NCBI GenBank assembly: GCA_001910725.1
Contig: MJGA01000040.1
Location: forward strand, 124,001-188,000
Source: Phanerodontia chrysosporium
Taxonomy: Eukaryota; Basidiomycota; Agaricomycetes; Polyporales; Phanerochaetaceae
Reading direction: 5' to 3'
Length of the DNA stretch: 64,000 nt
Made by a program: the position numbers and the translations under genes
In this document: piece after piece, positions 56,110 through 64,000 of the stretch
Numbering within the stretch: position 1 is the first letter of the stretch
How the letters are laid out: the number at the start of each line of letters is the position of its first letter
The notes under the pieces: model-generated
What the model was told of the DNA's origin: nothing
The model's input: the letters and a program-made list of their open reading frames with translations, nothing else
The model's database searches: none

Positions 56110-56960
56110 TATTTTGATTTATTGATTTTCTCAGAAACCCGGTCGCACTTGCTTACATAAGCCTGTGAGCCTGGGTCGGCGCGCCTCGGCAGTGGCAACG
56201 CGCACCGCCGATTGGCTGGCGACGGGCTGACCCTGGAATTTGAGGGTGCGCCGGAGTTTGAAGCAGCATTTCCGCGTGACGGCTCCAAATACACTGGTCA
56301 CGACGGTCACGCCGCGTCTGTCCGCGGATTCCGCCGTCGGTCACAGTACGTTCGAAGTAACGTCGACGACGAATTCCTCGGCGGTGTCTCTTCGTTCCTA
56401 TAGAGCCCGCCCAGGCCAGAGAGGCTTTAGAGGGCTCCTCCACCGCCGCCCGCCCGCAGAGCCCAGAGCCTCGACGCCGCCAGGCGAACCGAGCTCATCG
56501 GTGGGAACCGTCAACGCCGCTGCTCAGCCGCTGGCCCAACGACTTCGGGTGGCGGTCGCCATCAGCACACAAGGCTATACCTGATGTGGTGGCTACGGCG
56601 ACAGAGCCACCGCGCTCGGAGCGATGTCTTGCACCCACGGGCTCGCAGTGGGGCTTCCCTGGTCCGAACCTGCCTGGAATGCAGCTCTACAAGGCTGGCG
56701 CTGGCGGAGGAGTGGGTGAGTCCGTCAGGACATCAGGATTCGCACGGGAGGGCTCACGCAAAATCCATCCAAATGCCGAACGCTCTTTCCCGCTTCAATG
56801 GGAGTTGGAATCGGCGTGCGAGGCGCGGGTGGAGAAAGGACGCAGGGAACGTGCCCAGGCCCCAGATAGTGCACCTTGCAAATTCGTTATGATGCGCCGT
56901 CCACGTGGTGAGCGTTCACGGCGCTCACTCACGCTCGATAGCTCGAAAACCTCACCAAAG
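56110..56960. other. Intergenic region upstream of the F-box cluster
   Basis: GC-rich DNA with long overlapping frames. The frame of the first F-box gene is open upstream from 56586, but this upstream part has no recognisable sequence. Confidence 0.35.
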
Positions 56961-58168
56961 ATGGATGTTCTCCCAATAGAAGTCGTCCATCTCGTCCTCG
57001 ACGAACTCCGCCACGGCTCACGCTCGCTCGCTAACTGCTCTTTGGCGTGCAAAGCATGGCTCCCACAATCCTCGATGCTCCTGTTCGCGTCCAATACCCC
57101 CTACGTCTTTGGCGACCATCCGGTAAAGATGCCCGATGAGGAGCGTTTCTTTCGGGTTTCTTCCGCGCCGTGGACTCGTCGACGCTCTTCGCCACCAACT
57201 TGCGGAGCCTGCATATTGTCGTCCACACGCGCACCGTTGTACCTGCGGCCTCCGTCATCATACGTCTGCCGAAGCTGGAGTGTCTCGCTCTGTCCTGCAG
57301 ATACCAGCCGTACGCAGAGGCTCCCCACACTGACACTGTGTTGCCTTGCACATGCCGACACCTGGCACGTTTCGAAGCCGATCAGCTTCGCTTGGACATG
57401 CTCTCGTATTTTCTCAGCCTGTTTGCCTCTGTCGGCACTCTTGACGTCTCGGGATGCCAGCCGGCGCTGCGACCAGGGTCACGGCGCGTGCACCACGTCC
57501 AACGACTCCACGGCCCGCGTGTCCTGGGCAGCACCCTTTCGGACATCGCCAGTGTGCTCGAGTCGTCTGTGCTTAAGGAGATCAAGCTCAGTCTGTTTCT
57601 ATCTCCAGAGCCGCGGCGCCGGAACAGGTCAAGGCCCTTCTGCAGTCTGCGGGCCGGCACATCCGGACGTTCGAGCTCGGTTTCGAGCTATGCGAACCGC
57701 CATGGGAGTTCTTTGACGGTGCGCACCATGACCCCACTCGCTGCGACAGCGTCAGACACTGACTCTCTGTTGCTGCCAGATATGAGCTTCTTCCAGGCAT
57801 GCGCGGGTCTCGAGTCCTTCACACTCGTGACTCCCAGATGCGAGAATAACCTCGTGCTGTTCGGACAGTGCATCGCTGCCCAGATGGCATGGGGCCTGCC
57901 CCTGCAGACGCAGCACGTGCGCCTCCCGCTCTCGTGCGCAGCGTTGAAGCTGGGCGCGGGATGGCCTGAGAGAAACGAATTGCCTTCCATCCTCTACGCA
58001 GTCGACTGGGCCGCGATTGGTGCTGCGTTGGACCACCGTCGGGCGCTGTGCAGCCTGATCGTCGCTACCCTTGCGGAGTCCGTATCTTTCAAGGGACATC
58101 GCGATGTGCTCAAAGTGGTGGCCGCTGAACTGCCTTCGCGCCTGAGATCCATCACCGAGTTCGAATAG
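56961..58168 (+). pseudogene. F-box gene 1, two apparent frameshifts
   Basis: ATG 56961 starts an F-box (MDVLPIEVVHLVLDELRHG, LANCSLACKAWLPQSS), which would bind Skp1 in an SCF ubiquitin ligase. Two breaks appear on comparison with its neighbours. Near 57146, after DEER, the paralogue-like frame (FLSGFFRAVDSS) lies one base off. Near 57617, after LSPEPR, the matching sequence (APEQVKALLQSAGRHIRTFE) is again one base off. Each is explained by loss of one base. An intron at 57719-57779 precedes DMSFFQACAGLESFTLVTP, and the frame then runs to TAG 58166-58168. The LRR-like C-terminal part is intact as sequence. Sequencing or assembly error in the T- and G-rich stretches is an alternative to a pseudogene. 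Confidence 0.6.
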
Positions 58169-59561
58169 AAATGACATTGCATATATGACTCATCTTGGCT
58201 TTCTAGAGATTCGTCTACCTTCTATATACTTGCTTATCGGCTCCCCAGCTGTGGCCCCAAGAATTTGTGCTCTGATTTTGTTGCAACCTCATGAACAGGT
58301 CCCAGCACTATTAGAGGTCATAGAGCAAACTACTTACTGCAGGTACCATATGATAATTCCTGTCCACGTCCATAGGCTCGCTAGCTACTCTTTTGGGTTG
58401 CCGGTGTGTTGTGCAGCCTGTCAGGCTTGACCTGAAGTAATGGTGCGCAGGCCCAGGCCATGGAGACGTCTGCGCCAAGCAGACTCGCGGAGCATTATGC
58501 TGCGACGCCTCTCTAGTCAAGTAGAGCGAGCACACCATCTTCACCCTGCTGTAAGTGTGTATTTGTACCCTCGCGACGCGAGCAAAAAAAAGGAGAAGAA
58601 TAGAACAAAACATGAGTCGGCCCAGGTTCGAACTGAGGACCTTCTGTGTGTTAGACAGATGCGATAACCAACTACGCCACCGACCCGTTGAGAACGAGTC
58701 GTAAAGAATGTATATATCGCGTGGCGACTTTGCCATAAGAAGCTCCGCGCAATTCTTCTCACCCTGCAGCGTGACGGCTGCGCCTTCGTCGATCTGACTG
58801 TCGACAATGCTTGTGTTCTGGGTTACTGCGGTGCACACTAGGCGCGGTGCAGTGTCGACAGGTACTCTTATGCCCCGTACATGCATTTTCACGCAGTCCG
58901 ACGTCGATTCCGTCGGCATCCACCAGCACGGCGCTGGCACTCCCGGCCTAGCATCGTTTGACTCACGCCTCATCAACCGGTCCTGGTTATCGCGCTCTTC
59001 GCAGTGATGGGTGACTTCCCTTCTCATACCTCTGCAAAGCAGATGCGCCCAGCCGTCGTTGCTCTCGGCATAGCTCGGCATCTGCTCTCGGCGATGGCAT
59101 ACTCTCCGGTGAGAGCCCTGCGACAGCGAGATACTCTCGCAATGTACTCAACGGCTGCGCACGACAAATGTGCTCCCCTCTTTAACAAATGATATCCTCG
59201 ATTCTTGTGAGTTTTGTCGATTCATGTCATCTCCCCATCATCCATGTGTGCACACTACACTGACCGTCGGGCGGCCTGACTGTGCGGAGGCTTTGCCGAT
59301 AACACCAAATGTACCTTTTCTCCTCGACAGCAGCGCTGACAGGTTGCATCTTCCATACAGATTACGCGCACGTGGCTAGTTTACCTCTGCACAGCGTGTC
59401 ATCCGCGTCTCAGACTCTCGCCACGTCGTTCGGTCAGTCTCTCACTTGCCACCATCTCCCAAGTTCTACAAGCAGTGAGCAATATTCGTCTGTTGTTGAA
59501 TCTCTGTACTGAATCTCGAGTCAACAGGTTTTATACTCATCCAACTCAACTGGAACCCGCA
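58169..59561. other. Spacer between F-box genes 1 and 2
   Basis: Contains the minus-strand tRNA-Val. No other gene is supported; the long minus-strand ORF across it overlaps the tRNA and has no motif. Confidence 0.4.
58613..58686 (-). tRNA. tRNA-Val (anticodon AAC)
   Basis: 74 nt. Acceptor stem GGGTCGG/CCGACTC; anticodon stem TCTGT/ACAGA around loop CTAACAC giving AAC; T arm CTCAG-TTCGAAC-CTGGG. No intron, no encoded CCA. Identical in sequence to the copy at 61048-61121. Confidence 0.93.
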
Positions 59562-60768
59562 ATGAACGCTCTTCCGATAGAACTGTTCTACCTCATTCTT
59601 GATGAACTCCGCAGCGACACTCGTTCACTCTCCAACTGCTCCCTAGTGTGCAAGTCTTGGCTTCTTCCATGCTCGGCCTATCTGTTCAAACCTCTGAAGC
59701 TTGCTATAACGGGAGAGCTTTCTGGGCAGCGCTTCGGGACACCCGGCGAGAAGCGTTGCCTGTCAGGCTTTGCTGCTATCATAGATTCGTCGTCGCGCAT
59801 GGCCGACCACTTGCGGAGTCTCACCATCCATGCCTGGACTGGCACTGTCCCGACAATCGCTTCTGTTCTCACCTGCCTTCCGCAGCTGGAACACCTCTCG
59901 TTATGGCACACAGGTTGTGGGTCGCCTCCAAAAGCTCCTACAAAGACACTACAATGTACAGGTCGGCACCTCCGAGTTTTCGAAATAAGTGCAGTACCCG
60001 CGGACGTCCTCTCGTACTTCCTCGCCCTCTTTGCATCAGTGGATACTCTCGACATCTATACGTGCAAATGGACGCCACAAGCACACCTAGAGCGCACACA
60101 TCGCATCAGGTGCCTTCAAATTCGGAGCACCGTAGCCGGCACATTGCGGAGCATCACCGAAATGCTCGAACCGTCTGCGCTCGAGAGCGTGCAACTCGGT
60201 CTTTCAGACTTTGCGACGCCGCGGCGCCTGAGAGCACTCCTGCAGGCCATGGGGCAGCATATCCGGCATCTCGAGCTCGAGCTGGAAGGGCTTGCATGGG
60301 AGAATTGGAATGGTACGTACCACGACCTCGCCATTGGTGACGGATAGATACTGACGCAATGTCGGTCTCAGGCAAACGTATGCTGCAGACCTGCACGAAC
60401 ATGGTGTCGTTCACGATCGTCATCCCGGCGGGATTGCACTGGCTCAGGGCCTGTGGCCTTGCATACTTGCGCTTCTGTCCCATCTGCCTCCACAAACACG
60501 ACAAGTACACCTTGTAGTCGGATTCGGCGTCTCGTCGCCTCTATGGCTACGGGTTCGAACAGACCACGCGTCGGCCGTCCTACGCGCGCTTGACTGGCGA
60601 GAGCTCGGCCGCGCGCTGGAATACTGCCAGGCGCTGCGTAGTCTGCACGTCTCTGCTCGCGTGCTCGAAGGTCGCAAACCCATTTTTCTCAAAGAATGCT
60701 GCGACCTCCACGAGGAAATTCTTGTCCAGCTACCTTTACACCTACGTTCCATGGTCACATTTGAATAG
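59562..60768 (+). pseudogene. F-box gene 2, one apparent frameshift
   Basis: ATG 59562 begins MNALPIELFYLILDELRSDT with LSNCSLVCKSWLLPCSAYLF, an F-box. An LRR-like region follows (LPQLEHLSLWHTG, YFLALFASVDTLDI, MGQHIRHLELELEG). The intron 60313-60371 lies at the same place as in the two neighbours. After it, LQTCTNMVSFTIVIP is in frame, but near 60451-60460 the sequence matching the family (LALLSHLPPQTRQVHLVVGF to LRSMVTFE, TAG 60766-60768) is one base off. Without that shift the protein would end about 25 codons later. Whether this is a true mutation or a base-calling error cannot be settled here. Confidence 0.6.
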
Positions 60769-61047
60769 GCAGGGTCGAGCGGCTGGTGGTGTGTTAGTGG
60801 TGGGTTAGGTCGATTTATATCAGAGGTCGCCAGCATGATGCAGTTGTTAATGTAACCGCCAATCACTGTTGCAGTGGCATGAAGTGCTGTACTTACATCT
60901 GTTGCAACTAGCATAATCACATCCATAGTTCATGTTGCCCTCTTGTCACTACGTATCCTGTATTCTCTTCTGGCGACCGCACTCTGAGTTGTCTACAATG
61001 CAAACTATTCTATTTGTTATATTAATAATGATTGAAATAACGTCAAC

Positions 61048-61121
61048 GGGTCGGTGGCGTAGTTGGTTATCGCATCTGTCTAACACACAGAAGGTCCTCA
61101 GTTCGAACCTGGGCCGACTCA
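61048..61121 (+). tRNA. tRNA-Val (anticodon AAC), second copy
   Basis: The same 74 nt as the minus-strand copy: full cloverleaf with GGGTCGG acceptor stem, loop CTAACAC and T loop TTCGAAC. It is followed directly by TTTTTT, a Pol III terminator (61122-61127). Confidence 0.95.
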
Positions 61122-61127
61122 TTTTTT
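61122..61127 (+). terminator. Pol III T-run terminator of tRNA-Val
   Basis: Six T residues immediately after the discriminator base. Confidence 0.7.
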
Positions 61128-61182
61128 CCTTCTTTTTAGCCTAGCGTCAAGAAGTACCCGGGGTCCCTGCAAAACCCTGTTC

Positions 61183-62403
61183 ATGAGCGACAACCGCAAG
61201 CTCGGGGCCCCAGGCTATCGCCTTCGACCTCGACACGATATGTTGCGTCTTCCACCAGAGCTCTTCGAACGCATTATTGCTGAATTACAGGGAGATCTAA
61301 GTAGCCTTAAAGCTGCTTCGCTTGTATGCAAAGCATGGCTACCTCGCTCTTCAGCCCATCTTTTCCACCTCATTCGATTCAGGACCTTCCTCTCGGAGGT
61401 CAAGCTTGCCAAATTTCAGGCGTTCATATCAACCACACCCCGAATAACCTCCTACATTCGTGATATGGAGCTGTACTACGTCCCCGAGTGGCTCGACTCT
61501 CTGGCTGCACTCCTGGCCCACATGCCCGCCCTCGAGTCGCTCGCGCTCACGGGCGTCGGCCTCTCCGACGCCCCTCCGCCGCGCTACAGCAAGCTCCCAG
61601 CGAGCACCGGACGCGCGCTCCGCCGGCTTGCGGTGATGAGCCTTCCTGCAGACGCAATATCGCGCGTCCAGAACCTCTTCACTGCGGTGGACACCCTCAG
61701 CATCTCCGCATGCCGACGGTCTGTTCACCGGCTACGGCGGCACGTCGTCCACGAGCTTATTCTCCGCGCCAACAGCGACGACGCGCTCGCTGACCTGGCG
61801 CGGCTGTCCGACCCAGCTCTGCTCAAGTGCCTCGTTGTTGACCTCAGCGCGACGTTCTACTATCGCGTCTCCCCGATCCGTCTTGATGCATTCTTGCAAA
61901 CTGCAGGTCAAAATGTTCGGCATTTCGAGTACGTCCACCCCGTTCCTGGCTGGTCCGAATCCCCGTTGCGTAAGTCACTCTCCGTTGATCTTTGTCTAGA
62001 TGCTGAACATGTCGTTCTATCAGGCATGCCTGGACTTCAGGCGTGTTCGCAGCTCGACTCCGTAATCGTAACGACGCCGCGGGCAGTTCCTTTCAGCGTG
62101 ACGCTATGGCTTGAAGCCGTCGCAATACTTGCGTTTCTGCCCTCACAAGTACGACGTGTCAAGCTCGTCACCAGTTGCCATGGCTTGCGCGATTGCCACA
62201 ATGCATTTGGTGCCTTCGTGCAAGGCCTGCCGTGGAAAGAGCTAGGACGAACCCTCGACAAATCTGGGCCTCTAAGCATTCTCGAGCTGTCAGCTCTTGA
62301 CTCAGACGGCAAGGCCGCGTCGTTTCTACCGCACCAAGAGGTTGTCCACTATATCTCCGCGAGCTTACCTGAACGGCTACAACGGGTCCTGAAGCTCTCA
62401 TGA
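61183..62403 (+). CDS. F-box gene 3, intact
   Basis: ATG 61183 (MSDNRKLGAPGYRLRPRHD). F-box at about residues 20-60 (LRLPPELFERIIAELQGD, LKAASLVCKAWLPRSSAHLF). It is followed by LRR-like repeats (LLAHMPALESLALTGVG, VQNLFTAVDTLSISAC, FLQTAGQNVRHFEYVH, LQACSQLDSVIVTTP) and the end KAASFLPHQEVVHYISASLPER. A 54-nt intron at 61970-62023 (GTAAGT...CAG) sits where the other two genes have theirs. Being a multiple of three without a stop, it can also be read through. The product would be the substrate-binding subunit of an SCF ubiquitin ligase; the target is unknown. It is the only member of the trio with an unbroken frame. Confidence 0.8.
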   Translation: MSDNRKLGAPGYRLRPRHDMLRLPPELFERIIAELQGDLSSLKAASLVCKAWLPRSSAHLFHLIRFRTFLSEVKLAKFQAFISTTPRITSYIRDMELYYVPEWLDSLAALLAHMPALESLALTGVGLSDAPPPRYSKLPASTGRALRRLAVMSLPADAISRVQNLFTAVDTLSISACRRSVHRLRRHVVHELILRANSDDALADLARLSDPALLKCLVVDLSATFYYRVSPIRLDAFLQTAGQNVRHFEYVHPVPGWSESPLRKSLSVDLCLDAEHVVLSGMPGLQACSQLDSVIVTTPRAVPFSVTLWLEAVAILAFLPSQVRRVKLVTSCHGLRDCHNAFGAFVQGLPWKELGRTLDKSGPLSILELSALDSDGKAASFLPHQEVVHYISASLPERLQRVLKLS

Positions 62404-62690
62404 TTTTCAGCTGTTTCAGACCATCCTACTAGGACGAGATCCATACATGGCATGTCCCAGTGTAGATGGCTTGGCAGCGCGGTCGTCGAGGTCGTAACTG
62501 CGGTTGAAGGACGGACCTGCCGCTCCTCGCACTTTCCTTCGCGACGGTCATCGTCGACAGGCTGCACAGCGAGCAACACTCTACAATCTCGGTATGTAAC
62601 GAGCACCTGGCTATCGGCGAGCATTCACCCATTGACGACAGTTTGCAATCTATCCTCGAGAGGCATGACGCCCTCCCCTCCGACGAGTGG
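62404..62690. other. Spacer after F-box gene 3
   Basis: About 290 bp with only short, unsupported ORFs. Confidence 0.3.
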
Positions 62691-62699
62691 CGGCAATAG

Positions 62700-63096
62700 T
62701 AGATCTTTTGGGTTCTGTCCCGCCGAACTTATCGATATCGCCCTCGGCCAGCTTACATGACTTCGCATCGATACGAAGCTGTTCTCTCTTCCGCGATCCT
62801 GGAACGCGCGGGGCTCCTTCCTTCCCATCTAGTCACTGTCCGTCAACTTAGCACGCGTGTCCCCTGAGCAGGCCATCCGCGTCCGGGACCTCGTTTCGTC
62901 TTCCGCTCGAATTTCCTCAAATGTAAAGCACTTGACCATTCCCCCACTGTCCGTCATGTCGGAAGCATTACCCATAATATTACAACACTCGCCGCACCTG
63001 GATACCCTGAAGCTCGCCGTCGGCCAGTGGAACGTCACGATACTGGACCCACTTATCACCGCGTTTCCGAGACGTCACATCGTTCGAATAGTATGA
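62700..63096 (+). pseudogene. Decayed F-box-like gene
   Basis: GFCPAELIDIALGQLT resembles the first half of an F-box, then TGA (62758-62760). In the same frame LPRSWNARGSFLPI matches the second half (normally CRSWN), followed by TAG near 62830. LARVSPEQAIRVRDLVSSSA, NVKHLTIPPL and SPHLDTLKLAVGQW then form an LRR-like part to 63096. Two stops within family-like sequence indicate a pseudogene. Confidence 0.45.
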
Positions 63097-63600
63097 CCGG
63101 CTTCGTTCTGAACCTTAGTGATGCGCACAGTCCTGGATATGTGGTCACTAGTCGTGCATTCTATGTATCCTCGAACATTGTTCTGCGTAATATGGCATTC
63201 GTCTAGGAGACCGTACGTTCATCCATCCTGAACAACCGCAGTTCAACGTGCGTGTCGGAGAACAGCTTGCGGGTCCTCGCACGCGGACGAAAGATGCAAG
63301 CACGGCGTAGTCACCCCAAAGTACGCCTACTACTTGAGTAAGGCGGGAGTGAAAGGCACATCTCGTTCACCGTTGCAGCGGCAGCCGGGGCCTACGGTTG
63401 AAACGTAGTCTCCGTGACGTATCTGGCTTCGTACTGGCGACGAGGGTTCAGGTGTGATTGACAGTGTGACAAATAAGCGGAAGACGATGGGGTAGTGGGA
63501 AGGTCGGATATCGACGGAGAGGTTGGTAGGTATGTGTGAGCAGTGATGGTAGATGATGAGAGAGGCATTCTTGTGATACCATCTTTGAGGAGAGGGAAAG
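63097..63600. other. Intergenic region
   Basis: About 500 bp, no supported gene. Confidence 0.3.
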
Positions 63601-63949
63601 GTCGCATTATCGAGCTTCACCAGCCTGCGAACTCCGACCAGACGAAGGCACTCGCAGTAGCGATGCAGAACGCGCCGGAGAAGAACAGAGCAAGAGAGGC
63701 GTAGATACAGGGAGGAGGGCGACTTCAAGTATCTTTCTCCGACCCAGAAGGGGACGGGGTATCCGCAGGCTTGCGGATGCCCCTCGACGAGGTTGGGTGC
63801 GTTTCAAGGTGGTCGCTTAGCCGTCGCTTGACTAGCATTCCGATGAAGACGCCAAGTAGACACACGATAAAACTTGCGAGCCACAGTCCGCTGGAGAGCG
63901 GAATGAGCAAGAGCACGCTAAATGGCGAACGGTCGCAGTGGGGCACCAT
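63600..63949 (-). pseudogene. DUF6535-like membrane protein relic at the window edge
   Basis: Minus strand: VLLLIPLSSGLWLASFIVCL followed by LGVFIGMLVKRRLSDH. This is comparable to the NGLWFASLVVSL...MLVKQWLTEY block of the copy at 46.7 kb. Downstream, in another frame, is a hydrophobic run (CIYASLALFFSGAFCIATAS) like later DUF6535 helices. Frame changes between the blocks suggest decay. The 5' part lies at or beyond the window end. Confidence 0.4.
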
Positions 63950-64000
63950 CAGGAACGAGACGTCCCCACAGAAAGTGGTCTCATGCGTGAATGGTCCGCG

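Larger units (their letters stand above)
60769..61182. other. Spacer between F-box genes 2 and 3
   Basis: Holds the plus-strand tRNA-Val and about 270 bp of AT-richer sequence with nothing else recognisable. Confidence 0.4.

Noticed and set aside
56586..56960. Upstream extension of F-box gene 1
   Set aside because: The extra residues have no similarity to the paralogues, which begin right before the F-box; the ATG at 56961 is the matching start.
58311..59081. 256-codon minus-strand ORF between F-box genes
   Set aside because: It overlaps the tRNA-Val gene and shows no domain.

Overview
The window looks like a transposon-rich stretch of a mushroom-forming basidiomycete (Agaricomycetes) genome. 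The reasons are short GT-AG introns of about 50-70 nt, multi-exon genes, and fungal lineage families: Plavaka/KDZ-type transposases, DUF6532, DUF6535 and DUF6830-like domains, tandem F-box genes and a chromodomain Ty3 element. No bacterial operons, ribosome-binding sites or CRISPR arrays are present.

Layout. 0.1-10.4 kb: a multi-exon gene with a Tet-like 2-oxoglutarate/Fe(II) oxygenase domain (+), a convergent uncharacterised gene (-), and a divergent AT-hook gene (+) with four duplicated AT-hook exons. 10.4-13.5 kb: AT-rich DNA with an LRR/F-box-like relic. 13.5-22.9 kb: a Helitron. Its ORF carries a Rep (HUH) domain, a chromodomain, a Pif1 helicase and a C-terminal cysteine-peptidase-like domain, and is preceded by 11.5 copies of a 126-bp in-frame tandem repeat. 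23.2-28.5 kb: a Plavaka transposase gene (-) head-to-head with a DUF6532 gene (+). 28.8-29.3 kb: a DUF6535 relic. 29.5-33.2 kb: a second Plavaka/DUF6830-type transposase (+). Both transposases carry one in-frame TGA. 33.8-41.5 kb: a complete Ty3 chromovirus-type LTR element on the minus strand (two 694-bp LTRs, TSD CAAGA) inserted in a minus-strand ORF whose halves flank it. 44.0-46.1 kb: an uncharacterised gene (+). 46.6-47.2 kb: another DUF6535 relic. 48.0-50.1 kb: an MFS sugar/polyol transporter (-), the clearest ordinary host gene. 52.1-53.2 kb: a basidiomycete-specific uncharacterised gene (+). 55.6-56.0 kb: a small Ser/acidic protein (-). 56.9-63.1 kb: three F-box paralogues and a decayed fourth, interleaved with two inverted, identical tRNA-Val(AAC) genes. 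63.6-64 kb: a third DUF6535-like relic.

How it fits together. Most of the window is mobile DNA from at least three mechanistic classes: rolling-circle, cut-and-paste and LTR. Two unrelated elements (Helitron and Ty3) each carry a chromodomain, which suggests targeting to methylated-histone chromatin. The oxygenase and AT-hook genes are also of a chromatin-acting type. The Ty3 element shows several matching signals read directly from sequence: a 10-nt self-complementary primer site, a TATA box placed for that RNA 5' end, a polypurine tract, a GGGTTTT frameshift heptamer at the gag stop, and a 1.27-kb leader with no ATG on the sense strand. Exon boundaries were inferred by eye from splice consensus and frame, and family names come from recognition of motifs, not from a database search.
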